Source: DASPHG01 sp963849605 (GTDB lineage: Bacteria > Actinomycetota > Thermoleophilia > Solirubrobacterales > Thermoleophilaceae). Taken from it: a DNA stretch of 64,000 bases. The notes beneath the pieces are model-generated. The model saw only the letters and a program-made list of their open reading frames with translations, was not told where the DNA came from and made no database searches. Below, one piece after another: positions 7,976 to 15,575 of the stretch (its first letter is position 1; each line of letters begins with the position of its first letter). The stretch is from NCBI GenBank assembly GCA_963849605.1, contig CAWKHX010000015.1, forward strand, positions 744,001 through 808,000. The letters run 5' to 3'. The position numbers and the translations under genes were made by a program.

Positions 7976-9613
7976 ATGGCCGACGTGCTCTCGCTCTACC
8001 GCCGCCACCGCCCCAGCACCTTCGAGGAGGTGGTCGGCCAGGAGCACATCGTCCGCACGCTGCGCAACGCGATCGAGCTCGGCAAGGTGCACCACGCTTA
8101 CCTCTTCGTCGGCTCGCGCGGGACGGGCAAGACGAGCATGGCGAAGCTGCTGGCGTGCGCCCTCAACGCCGAGGGCGGGCCGCGCACGGACTTCTCGCCT
8201 GACGACCCGGCGTGCGTCGCCATCCGCCGGGGCACCTCGCTCGACGTGGTCGAGATGGACGCCGCCTCGAACAACTCCGTCGACGACATCCGCGAGCTGC
8301 GCGAGAACGTCGCGCTGGCGCCGATGGGCGGGCACCGCCGCGTCTACATCCTCGACGAGGCGCACATGCTCTCGTCGCAAGCCTGGAACGCTTTCCTGAA
8401 GACGCTCGAGGAGCCGCCCTCGCACGTGGTCTTCGTGCTCGCGACCACCGAGGCGCACAAGGTGCCGGCGACGATCGTCGACCGCTGCCACCGGTTCGAC
8501 TTCCGCCGGCCGACGCTCGAGCAGATCGCGGGCGTCCTGCGACGGGTGGCGGAACAGGAGCAGATCGAGGCGCCTGACGCCGCGATCGGCCTGATCGCGC
8601 GCCATGCGACCGGCAGCTTCCGCGACGCGCTCGGCACACTCGAGCAGCTGGTCACCTACGGCGGTCCGCAGATCCAGCTCGAGACCGTGCTCGAGATCAT
8701 GGGCGCGGCCGACGCCGAGCTCGTGCTCGACACCGCCGAGGCGCTCATCGACCACGACCCGAAGGGCGTCCTGCTCGCGGTGGAGAAGCTGTCGTCGTCG
8801 GGACGCGACATCGCTCACTTCATGCAGGACCTCTCGGAGCACCTGCGCCATCTCTTCGTCGTCCAGACGCTCGGCGAGGTGCCCGGCACCTTCGCGGTCA
8901 CAGCCGAGCACACCGACCGCCTGAACGCGCAGGCTGACCGGCTGCCGCAGGCCGAGGTCCTGCGCGCGATCGACCTGCTCGCGCGCGCACGCAACGCGGT
9001 CAAGGACGGCTCCGAGCCGCGGATCCAGCTCGAGCTCGCGCTGCTGAAGGCGGTGCAGCCGCAGTCGGACATGTCGATCCAGGCGCTCCTCTTCCGAATC
9101 GAGCAGCTCGAGCGCAAGCTCGAGGGCGCGACCGGCTCGGCGGCGAGCGAGGCGTCCGAGGACCCGCCACCACCGCCGGCCCCACGTGCGGCCGCCGGCG
9201 GCGCTGCGCCACAAGCAGTTGCAGTTGCGGAGGAAGAGGCCGAGGCTGAGCTCGACATCGAATTCATCAGGGGCCTGTGGCCGGCGGCGCTCGACGCGGT
9301 GCGCGCCGAGAACGCGATGATCGCGGCGCTGCTCGGGGATGCGCGCGCGAGCGCGATCAGCGGCTCCCGGCTCACGGTCAGCTTCCCCGAGGGGGCTGAG
9401 TTCTCGCGCAAGAAGGCCGACGCGAATCGCGTGCTGCTCCAGACGGCGCTCCGCGGCCTGACCGGGCGGTCGCTGGAGATCACCTTCGACCTCTCGGCGC
9501 CGCCGCCCGGCGAGGGCGAGCCGCGGCCGGTGATGTCCGAGGACGAGCTGCTCGAGCGCCTCAAGGCAGAGTTCAAGGCCGAGGAAATATTCGACGACGA
9601 CGAGGGGTCCTGA
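7976..9613 (+). CDS. dnaX: DNA polymerase III subunits gamma and tau
   Basis: A 545-residue clamp-loader ATPase. MADVLSLYRRHRPSTFEEVVGQ is the standard DnaX start; Walker A GSRGTGKTS is at 46-54, Walker B YILDEAH near 123-129, then LKTLEEPPSHVVFVLATTE and the arginine-finger region TIVDRCHRF (usually SRC). Domain III follows, then a Pro/Ala linker (about 390-420) and a tau-type C-terminal domain ending DELLERLKAEFKAEEIFDDDEGS. The four-cysteine zinc module between Walker A and MDAASNN is not intact: only two cysteines remain (ACALN and ACVAI). It heads dnaX-ybaB-recR, spaced by 2 and 4 nt. Confidence 0.95.
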   Translation: MADVLSLYRRHRPSTFEEVVGQEHIVRTLRNAIELGKVHHAYLFVGSRGTGKTSMAKLLACALNAEGGPRTDFSPDDPACVAIRRGTSLDVVEMDAASNNSVDDIRELRENVALAPMGGHRRVYILDEAHMLSSQAWNAFLKTLEEPPSHVVFVLATTEAHKVPATIVDRCHRFDFRRPTLEQIAGVLRRVAEQEQIEAPDAAIGLIARHATGSFRDALGTLEQLVTYGGPQIQLETVLEIMGAADAELVLDTAEALIDHDPKGVLLAVEKLSSSGRDIAHFMQDLSEHLRHLFVVQTLGEVPGTFAVTAEHTDRLNAQADRLPQAEVLRAIDLLARARNAVKDGSEPRIQLELALLKAVQPQSDMSIQALLFRIEQLERKLEGATGSAASEASEDPPPPPAPRAAAGGAAPQAVAVAEEEAEAELDIEFIRGLWPAALDAVRAENAMIAALLGDARASAISGSRLTVSFPEGAEFSRKKADANRVLLQTALRGLTGRSLEITFDLSAPPPGEGEPRPVMSEDELLERLKAEFKAEEIFDDDEGS

Positions 9614-9615
9614 AC

Positions 9616-9954
9616 ATGCCGCAGCCGCCCAACATGAATCAGATGCTCAAGCAGGTCCAGCAGATGCAGGCCGAGATGGCGAAGGCCCAGGAGGAGCTCA
9701 AGAACGAGCGCGTCGAGGCGACCGCCGGCGGCGGGACCGTCAAGGTCGTGATGACCGGGGAGCTCCAGGTCGTCGAGGTGCAGATCGCCCCGGACGCGGT
9801 CGATCCCGACGACGTCGAGCTGCTCCAGGACCTCGTCCTCGCCGCCTTCAACGAGGCGCTCCGCTCGGCGCAGGAGCTGCAGCAGCGCAGGCTCGGCGCG
9901 GCCACGGGCGGCCTCGGGGACCTCGCCGGCGGGCTCGGGCTCCCCGGGCTCTAG
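9616..9954 (+). CDS. ybaB: YbaB/EbfC family nucleoid-associated protein
   Basis: A 112-residue member of the YbaB/EbfC family: helical N-terminus NMNQMLKQVQQMQAEMAKAQEEL, central GGGTVKVVMTGELQVVEVQI and a helical C-terminus with a Gly/Leu-rich tail. Family members form tweezer-like dimers that bind DNA without strong sequence preference. Length and position between dnaX and recR are conventional. It starts two bases after the dnaX stop, so it is probably translated from the same message. Confidence 0.93.
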   Translation: MPQPPNMNQMLKQVQQMQAEMAKAQEELKNERVEATAGGGTVKVVMTGELQVVEVQIAPDAVDPDDVELLQDLVLAAFNEALRSAQELQQRRLGAATGGLGDLAGGLGLPGL

Positions 9955-9958
9955 CGCG

Positions 9959-10558
9959 ATGCTGGCTCCGCCGGTCAATCGGCTCGTCACCGAGCTGTCG
10001 CGCCTTCCCGGCATCGGACAGCGCACCGCCCAGCGGCTCGCCTTCCACATCCTCCGCGTGCCGGCGGACGAGGCGCTGCCGCTCGCCGACGCGATCCGCG
10101 AGGTCAAGGAGACGGTTGGGCTCTGCGAGATCTGCTTCAACCTCGCGGTCGAGCCGACCTGCCGCATCTGCCAGGACGAACGGCGCGACACCACACGGAT
10201 CTGCGTGGTCGAGGAGCCGGGTGACGTGATCCCGATCGAGCGCACGAACGAGTGGCACGGCCGCTACCACGTGCTGGGCGGGGCCCTGTCGCCGATCGAC
10301 GGGATCGACCCCGAGGACCTGAAGCTGAAGGAGCTCGGCGATCGCGTCGAGCGCGACGGCACCACCGAGGTGGTCGTGGCGACGAACGCGACGACGACCG
10401 GCGAGGCGACCGCGCTCTACATCGCCGACATGCTGCACGAACGGACGCCGCAGGTGACGGTCACGCGCCTTGCGAGCGGCCTCCCGGTGGGCTCCGACCT
10501 CGAGTACGCCGACGAGATCACGCTCGGCAAGGCGTTGGCCGGGCGCAGGGCTCTCTAG
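9959..10558 (+). CDS. recR: Recombination mediator protein RecR
   Basis: A 199-residue RecR, which works with RecF and RecO to load RecA at gaps. Visible are the helix-hairpin-helix LVTELSRLPGIGQRTAQRLAFH (first 20 residues of that run shown in part), the zinc site CEICFNLA...CRIC near 55-70, and a Toprim domain starting ICVVEEPGDVIPIERT with the conserved YHVLGGALSPIDG. Usual length. It starts 4 bases after ybaB and its TAG overlaps the stop of the convergent GH3 gene at a CTAG. Confidence 0.95.
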   Translation: MLAPPVNRLVTELSRLPGIGQRTAQRLAFHILRVPADEALPLADAIREVKETVGLCEICFNLAVEPTCRICQDERRDTTRICVVEEPGDVIPIERTNEWHGRYHVLGGALSPIDGIDPEDLKLKELGDRVERDGTTEVVVATNATTTGEATALYIADMLHERTPQVTVTRLASGLPVGSDLEYADEITLGKALAGRRAL

Positions 10559-11805
10559 CCGGCGATCAGACCGGCGACCTGCTTCGCCGTCAGCACGCGC
10601 AGCAGGGCCTGGTCGATCCGCTCGCGCGATATCTCGCCCGTCTGCACAGCGTTGAGCACGGCGTTCATCGCTGCCTCCTGCTCACCGCGCGGGCCGGATA
10701 TCCAGACGAGGTCGACGCCCGCGTTGAGCGCGTCGACGGCGGCATCCGGGATCGTCGAGATCGCGGTCACCGCCGAGGACGCCAGATCGTCGGTGATCGA
10801 CGCGCCGCCGAACCCGAGCTGCTCGCGCAGGAGGTCGGTCGCAATCGCCTTCGAAAGCGACGCGGGCGTGACGAAGTCGTCCGTCGTGTAGGAGCCGTGC
10901 CCGATCAGCACCGCGGGGACGTGGTCGTCGAACACCGCTTGGAATGGGACCAGGTCGCGCTCGCGCAGCTCCTGCACGGACAGGCCGACGGGTGTCGGGC
11001 CGTCCTCGGGCGCCTGCGCCGCGGCCCCGAGCCCGGGGAAGTGCTTCGGAACGGCCATCACGTGCTGGTCCGCGTACGCGTCCGCGACGGCGGTGCCGTA
11101 CTCGGCGACCTTGTCCGGGTCGTCCGAGAAGACACGCGCGTCGAGCGCGCCGGTTCCCTCCGCCGTCCCGACGTCGATGTCCGGCGCCAGCAGCGCGTTG
11201 AAGCCGAGGGTTCGGAGGGACGCGGCGGCCTCGGTCGCGGCGGCCTCGGCCTCCCCGACGCTGCCGAACTCGGACGGCGCTTGGGCCGGCGGGAGGTCGG
11301 GGAACTCCGAGAACATGCCGCCCTCCTGCGACACCATCACGAACGGCGGCACGTGCCCTTCGTCGGCTGCAATCACCGGGCCCTCGCCCGCCATGGAGGC
11401 GATCTGCTGCGGGTCGAGGTAGTTGCGGCTCTCGAACACGAGGCCGCCCAGGTCCTGGCGGCGCATCTGCTCGAAGATCGGAGCGGTCAGGTCCTGGCCC
11501 TCGAACCCGAGCAGGAAGAGCTGCGCGACCTTGCGCTCGAGTGGCAGCCGGCTCGCGAGGTCGGCGATGGAGCTCGCCGCCGACGGACCCTCGACCTGCT
11601 CGGGCGGCGGTGGAATCAGCTTGGCGAGGAAGGAGGTCCGCTCGCGGGGCGCGCCGCCGCCGCTCGCAGCCTCCGGCACGATCCCCTGCGAGGCGCCCCC
11701 GGGGTCGTCCGTGCGGAAGTCCTGGACCGCCGCGGCGATGCCAAGGCCCGCGATGACGGCGAGTGCCGTGGGGCCGAACGGCGGAACATGAAGCCTGCGC
11801 TTCAC
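10555..11805 (-). CDS. Glycoside hydrolase family 3-like protein, N-terminally anchored
   Basis: A 416-residue GH3-type (NagZ-like) protein with an N-terminal membrane segment (GPTALAVIAGLGIAAAV) and a Pro/Gly-rich spacer. The barrel carries KVAQLFLLGFEGQ, MVSQEGG, GFNALLAPDIDV, AVPKHFPGLG near 235 and GGASITDDLA with the likely nucleophile Asp. In active NagZ-type enzymes KHFPGHG continues to D-S-H, which supplies the acid/base; here the first His is Leu and no DSH follows. It may be inactive, have a different mechanism, or bind rather than cut peptidoglycan sugars (inference). The start is a GTG with TACCCT as probable -10 seven bases upstream. A paralogue lies at 42781. Confidence 0.75.
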   Translation of the reverse strand: MKRRLHVPPFGPTALAVIAGLGIAAAVQDFRTDDPGGASQGIVPEAASGGGAPRERTSFLAKLIPPPPEQVEGPSAASSIADLASRLPLERKVAQLFLLGFEGQDLTAPIFEQMRRQDLGGLVFESRNYLDPQQIASMAGEGPVIAADEGHVPPFVMVSQEGGMFSEFPDLPPAQAPSEFGSVGEAEAAATEAAASLRTLGFNALLAPDIDVGTAEGTGALDARVFSDDPDKVAEYGTAVADAYADQHVMAVPKHFPGLGAAAQAPEDGPTPVGLSVQELRERDLVPFQAVFDDHVPAVLIGHGSYTTDDFVTPASLSKAIATDLLREQLGFGGASITDDLASSAVTAISTIPDAAVDALNAGVDLVWISGPRGEQEAAMNAVLNAVQTGEISRERIDQALLRVLTAKQVAGLIAG

Positions 11806-11812
11806 GGGCCCG

Positions 11813-11822
11813 AGGGTATCTT
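11813..11822. promoter_or_regulatory. Overlapping divergent -10 elements (GH3 gene and lysC)
   Basis: In the 25-bp spacer, TACCCT on the minus strand ends 7 nt before the GH3 GTG, and TATCTT on the plus strand ends 8 nt before the lysC ATG. The two hexamers share two bases. Both distances suit leaderless or nearly leaderless messages, and only one polymerase could melt this site at a time. Confidence 0.5.
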
Positions 11823-11830
11823 TCGGCGCC

Positions 11831-13117
11831 ATGGCCGAGACAATCGTCATGAAGTTCGGAGGCACCTCCGTGGCCGATGCCGAGCGCATCAAGCGCGCCG
11901 CGGGGCGGATCGTCGCCGCGAAGGAGGAGGGCAAGGACGTGGTGGCTGTCCTCTCGGCGCGCGGGACGACGACGGACGAACTGGTCGCGATGGCGCAGGA
12001 GGTCTCCGAGCGCCCGCACCCGCGCGAGATGGACATGCTGCTCTCGACCGGCGAGCGCATCTCGTGCGCGCTCGCGGCGATGGTGATCAACGACCTCGGC
12101 CACGAGGCGATCTCGCTGACCGGCTCGCAGGCGGGCATCGTCACCGACACCTCGCACACGAAGGCGCGCATTCTCGACGTGCGCGCCGACCGCATCCGCG
12201 CCGCGCTCGACGAGGGCAAGGTCGTGCTGGTCGCGGGCTTCCAGGGCGTGTCGACTACCGCCGACGTGACCACGCTCGGCCGCGGCGGGTCGGACACGAC
12301 GGCGGTTGCGCTCGCGGCGGCGCTCGGCGCGGACGTTTGTGAGATCTACACCGACGTGCGCGGCGTGTTCACCGCCGACCCGCGGATCGTTTCCAACGCG
12401 AAGATGCTGAAGGTGGTCTCGTTCGACGAGATGCTGGAGATGTCGGCATCGGGCGCAGGGGTGCTTCAGCTCCGCTCCGTCGAGTACGCGCGCAACCACG
12501 GCGTGCGCATCCACTGCCGCTCAAGCTTCGAAGATGGACCCGGTACCTTGGTCGTGACCGAGCAGGAGACCATGGAACACCCCCTCGTCACCGCAGTCAC
12601 GCACTCCAGGTCGGAGGCGCGAGTCACCCTCACCGGCATACCGGACCAGCCCGGTGTGGCCGGGCGCGTGCTCACCGCGCTGGCCGATGCCAACGTGAAC
12701 GTCGACATGATCATCCAGAACGAGCCCGACGTCCGGGCGGACATGTCCTTCACCGTGCCGCGCGACGACGTACTCAGTGCCCGCGACGCGCTCGAGCCGC
12801 TCAAGAAGGAGTTCGGCATGGGCCTGGCGGTCGACGAGCGGATGGGGAAGGTCTCGCTGGTCGGAGCGGGAATGAAGAGCCATCCCGGCGTCGCCGCGAA
12901 GACGTTCACCACGCTCGGCAACGCGGGAGTGAACATCGAGATGATCTCGACCTCGCCGATCAAGATCTCCTGCGTGATCGCGGAGGGCGACGTGGACAAG
13001 GCGGTCAAGGAGTTGCACGGCGCCTTCGCGCTCGGTGACGGCGCGATCCAGCCGGAGGACGTGTCCGGCGTGCATCGCCCGGTGGTCGACCCCGATGATG
13101 GGGCGGAGGCCGCCTGA
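11831..13117 (+). CDS. lysC: Aspartate kinase
   Basis: A 428-residue aspartokinase, first step of the lysine/threonine/methionine/diaminopimelate pathway (aspartate + ATP to 4-phosphoaspartate). MKFGGTSVADAERI at the start is the kinase signature, with STGERIS near 74-80, TTLGRGGSDTTAVALA and EIYTDVRGVFTADPR in the catalytic domain. Two ACT domains (about 265-340 and 345-415; GIPDQPGVAGRVL and SHPGVAAKTF) indicate feedback control by end-product amino acids. The asd ATG overlaps its TGA by one base, so the two are co-translated. Usual length for the actinobacterial alpha form; an internal beta start was not identified. Confidence 0.95.
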   Translation: MAETIVMKFGGTSVADAERIKRAAGRIVAAKEEGKDVVAVLSARGTTTDELVAMAQEVSERPHPREMDMLLSTGERISCALAAMVINDLGHEAISLTGSQAGIVTDTSHTKARILDVRADRIRAALDEGKVVLVAGFQGVSTTADVTTLGRGGSDTTAVALAAALGADVCEIYTDVRGVFTADPRIVSNAKMLKVVSFDEMLEMSASGAGVLQLRSVEYARNHGVRIHCRSSFEDGPGTLVVTEQETMEHPLVTAVTHSRSEARVTLTGIPDQPGVAGRVLTALADANVNVDMIIQNEPDVRADMSFTVPRDDVLSARDALEPLKKEFGMGLAVDERMGKVSLVGAGMKSHPGVAAKTFTTLGNAGVNIEMISTSPIKISCVIAEGDVDKAVKELHGAFALGDGAIQPEDVSGVHRPVVDPDDGAEAA

Positions 13118-14145
13118 TGCGCGTCGCGGTGGTCGGCGCCACCGGCGTCGTCGGCTCCACGATCCTCGAGGTGATGCGGGAGCGCGCGTTCCCCGCCGAC
13201 GAGGTCGTGCCGTTCGCCTCCGAGCGCTCAGCCGGCAAGACGATCAAGTGGGGTGACGGCGAGCTCACGGTGCAGGCGCTGAGCGACGAGTCGGTCCAGG
13301 GCTTCGACCTCGCTCTCTTCTCCGCCGGCTCGGCGACGAGCGAAGAGTGGGCGCCGCGCTTCGCGAGCGCAGGCGCGGTCGTGGTCGACAACTCATCGCA
13401 GTGGCGGATGCACGACGACGTGCCGCTCGTGGTCTCAGAGGTGAACCCGGAGGCCCTCGGCTCGCACAACGGGATCGTCGCGAACCCGAACTGCACGACG
13501 ATGCAGATGGTCGTAGCGCTCAAGCCGATCCTCGACGCCGTCGGCATCGAGCGGATCGTCCTGTCGAGCTACCAGTCGGTGTCGGGCACCGGCAAGAACG
13601 CGGTCGACGAGCTGAACGCGCAGACCAAGGCGATCGCGAACGGCGAGGAGCCGCCCGCGCCGAGCGTGTACCCGCACCGGATCGCCTACAACGTCGTGCC
13701 GCAGGTCGAGAAGTTCAAGGACGGCGACGACTACACGACCGAGGAGCGCAAGGTGATGGCCGAGACGCGCAAGATCCTCGGGCGCGACGACATCGGCATC
13801 TCGGCTACGTGCGTGCGTGTGCCGGTGCTCGTGGGCCACTCGGAGTCGGTCAACGTGCAGACGCGCGAGCCGCTCTCGCCCGAGGAGTGCCGCGAGCTGT
13901 TGGCCGCCGCGCCGAGCGTCGTCGTGGTCGACAACCCCGCGGACGGGCTCTACCCGCTCGCGACCGACGTCGCGGGCCGCGACGACGTCCTCGTCGGCCG
14001 GATCCGCCGCGACCCCTCCCACGAGCGCTGCCTCAACCTCTGGATCGTGGGCGACAACCTCCGCAAGGGCGCCGCCACGAACGCCGTACAGGTGGCCGAA
14101 TTGATCCGTGAAAGTTTGGCCAGCCCCCTGCGTTCCCTGGGATAG
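13117..14145 (+). CDS. asd: Aspartate-semialdehyde dehydrogenase
   Basis: A 342-residue enzyme reducing 4-phosphoaspartate to aspartate semialdehyde with NADPH. MRVAVVGATGVVGSTILEVM is the cofactor-binding Rossmann motif; catalytic Cys126 lies in NPNCTTMQM; SYQSVSGTGKNAV is the conserved substrate loop, and CVRVPVLVGHSESV and GDNLRKGAATNAVQ are typical. Partner of lysC in the same operon. The message probably ends at the hairpin-plus-T terminator about 50 bp downstream. Confidence 0.95.
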   Translation: MRVAVVGATGVVGSTILEVMRERAFPADEVVPFASERSAGKTIKWGDGELTVQALSDESVQGFDLALFSAGSATSEEWAPRFASAGAVVVDNSSQWRMHDDVPLVVSEVNPEALGSHNGIVANPNCTTMQMVVALKPILDAVGIERIVLSSYQSVSGTGKNAVDELNAQTKAIANGEEPPAPSVYPHRIAYNVVPQVEKFKDGDDYTTEERKVMAETRKILGRDDIGISATCVRVPVLVGHSESVNVQTREPLSPEECRELLAAAPSVVVVDNPADGLYPLATDVAGRDDVLVGRIRRDPSHERCLNLWIVGDNLRKGAATNAVQVAELIRESLASPLRSLG

Positions 14146-14183
14146 AGACTTCCCGGGACGGGGCTAGGGGGCCAGTACCGAAG
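14121..14183 (+). other. GC-rich imperfect hairpin spanning the asd stop codon
   Basis: GGCCAGCCCCCT...TTCCCTGGG can pair with TTCCCGGGA...AGGGGGCC across a short loop containing the asd stop. It may protect the transcript end or pause ribosomes; it lacks a U-tract, which the next hairpin supplies. Confidence 0.4.
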
Positions 14184-14190
14184 TCGCAGA

Positions 14191-14225
14191 AGCCGGACAG
14201 CAAGGCCTAGCTGTCCGGCTTTTCG
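14191..14225 (+). terminator. Rho-independent terminator after asd
   Basis: AGCCGGACAGC and GCTGTCCGGCT form an 11-bp perfect stem with loop AAGGCCTA, followed directly by TTT. It closes lysC-asd just before the convergent Nudix gene. Confidence 0.85.
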
Positions 14226-14229
14226 CGTT

Positions 14230-14643
14230 CTAGGGCCCCCGGCGATCGGCCGTCCGGACCTGCTCGGCGAGGCCGCGGTCGGACTCGTACGTGAGCAGAG
14301 AGTCGACCTCGGAGAGCGGCACCCACATCAGGTCGTCCACCTCGTCGTTCGGCTCCCAGTCGCCGCGCTCCCGCACCCACAGCTCCCACCACCGCACGAG
14401 CTTGTCGCGGCCCTTGCCGTCCTCGTAGCGAGTCGGCTCGAGCTCCGCACCGAGGTCACCCCGCCAGCCGGTCTCCTCCGCCAGCTCGCGCGCGACGGCA
14501 TCCTCGAACGACTCGCCCTCGTGGAGCTTGCCCTTCGGGAAGCTCCAGTCGTCGTACTTGGGGCGATGGACGAGCAAGACGCCCCCATTACGACGCGGGA
14601 CGGCGCCCGCCGCGCGGACCTCAGGCTGCGGCGAGGGCTGCAA
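14230..14643 (-). CDS. Nudix hydrolase
   Basis: A 137-residue Nudix domain protein. The Nudix box is complete: GKLHEGESFEDAVARELAEE followed by TGW (G-x5-E-x7-REUXEEXGU). Upstream is RRNGGVLLVHRPKYDDWSFPKG. Such enzymes hydrolyse nucleoside diphosphates linked to another group; the PKYDDWSFPKGK flavour is common in MutT-like and Ap4A-type members, but substrate is not determinable. The only available start is a TTG lying 20 bp inside the end of the upstream sdhE-type gene, so it may be translated by coupling. The C-terminus ends near the asd terminator on the other strand. Confidence 0.85.
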   Translation of the reverse strand: MQPSPQPEVRAAGAVPRRNGGVLLVHRPKYDDWSFPKGKLHEGESFEDAVARELAEETGWRGDLGAELEPTRYEDGKGRDKLVRWWELWVRERGDWEPNDEVDDLMWVPLSEVDSLLTYESDRGLAEQVRTADRRGP

Positions 14644-15523
14644 CCTTTTTCTGGACGTCGCGGGTGGAGACGACGTGCTTGTTCATCCCGAGCTCCTTCG
14701 GCTCGAGCCCAAGCGCGAGGCCGACGAGCTGCGGGAAGTGCAGCACCGGCATGCCGAGGTCGCGCTCGACGTAGCGCTCGGCGTCGGGCTGCTGGAGGTC
14801 GAGGTTCAGGTGGCACAGGGGGCACGGCGTGACGACGCAGTCGGCGCCCGCGTCGAGGGCGTCGGCCATGTGGCGGCCCGCCTGTCGCAGCGACGTCGCC
14901 TTGTTCATCGTGATGACCGGGAAGCCGCAGCACTTGTGGCTTCCGGCGTACGCGACCGGCTCGCCGCCCAGTATCGAGATCACCTGCTCGAGATAGGTGT
15001 CCCGCTCCGGGTTTTCGTTGAAGCCGAGACGACGCGTCGGCCGGACGATGTAGCAGCCGTAGAACGGTGCGACCCGCAGTCCCTCGAGCGGGCGCACGAC
15101 CTTCTCCTTCAGCGTGTCGAGCCCGATCTCCTCGACCAGGAGCCAGAGGAAGTTCTTGTTCCACCAGGCGCCCTCGCGCTCGTAGGTGAGGCCCTCCGGC
15201 TCGAGGTGGCCGTTGATGTGCTCGCGGTACGCCGTGTCTGCGTCGAGGCGCTCCTGGCACTCCGACTGAGCGCCCTGGCAGGTCGAGCAGATGTTCATCA
15301 TGCCCATCGCTCCGTCGACCCCCTGCGCCATCGCGAACGTGCGCGCGTTGAGGGTGTCGGCGAGCTCCTGGTTGTGCTCGGCGATCACGCCCGCGCCGCA
15401 GCAGTTCGCGCGGTCGAGCTCGACGAGCTCGAGGTCGAGCAGCGGCGCGACCTTCGCGACAGCGCCATGCAGCTCCGGTGTGAACCCGCGCGATACGCAG
15501 CCGGGCCAATAAGCGAGTTTCAT
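14621..15523 (-). CDS. sdhE: CCG-domain subunit of succinate dehydrogenase (SdhE/HdrB type)
   Basis: A 300-residue cysteine-rich protein with two CCG domains: NCCGAG (about 40-45) with CSTCQ, then FYGCYIVRP, KCCGFPV and CPLC. These cysteines bind the noncubane iron-sulfur cluster of heterodisulfide reductase subunit B and of the SdhE/MfrE subunit of class E succinate dehydrogenases or fumarate reductases (Sulfolobus, Campylobacter). It is last in a minus-strand sdhA-sdhB-sdhE operon and is probably the membrane-associated electron-transfer subunit in place of a haem-b anchor; no transmembrane helices are visible. A strong site GGAGGT lies 6-7 nt before ATG, just after a GGAT hairpin. Direction of catalysis cannot be told. 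Not to be confused with the flavinylation factor also named SdhE. Confidence 0.85.
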   Translation of the reverse strand: MKLAYWPGCVSRGFTPELHGAVAKVAPLLDLELVELDRANCCGAGVIAEHNQELADTLNARTFAMAQGVDGAMGMMNICSTCQGAQSECQERLDADTAYREHINGHLEPEGLTYEREGAWWNKNFLWLLVEEIGLDTLKEKVVRPLEGLRVAPFYGCYIVRPTRRLGFNENPERDTYLEQVISILGGEPVAYAGSHKCCGFPVITMNKATSLRQAGRHMADALDAGADCVVTPCPLCHLNLDLQQPDAERYVERDLGMPVLHFPQLVGLALGLEPKELGMNKHVVSTRDVQKKVAALAAA

Positions 15524-15533
15524 TGGTTACCTC

Positions 15534-15554
15534 CGCGGGGCATCCAGCCCCGCG
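15534..15554 (-). repeat. GC hairpin with TGGAT loop (copy 1)
   Basis: On the minus strand CGCGGGGC-TGGAT-GCCCCGCG, an 8-bp perfect stem, directly 5' of the sdhE ribosome site. Same design as hairpins at 52736, 52766 and 54252. Confidence 0.7.
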
Positions 15555-15575
15555 CTCTGATCATGAACGTCGACA

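Noticed and set aside
9000..9214. Minus-strand frame extending the CocE-like gene far upstream into dnaX
   Set aside because: A signal peptide and ribosome site place the true start at 7906; the extension is antisense to dnaX.
10252..11830. Long plus-strand frame through recR and the GH3 gene
   Set aside because: Arg/Gly/His-rich with no family motifs; it is the out-of-frame and antisense reading of two good genes, made open by GC-rich codons.
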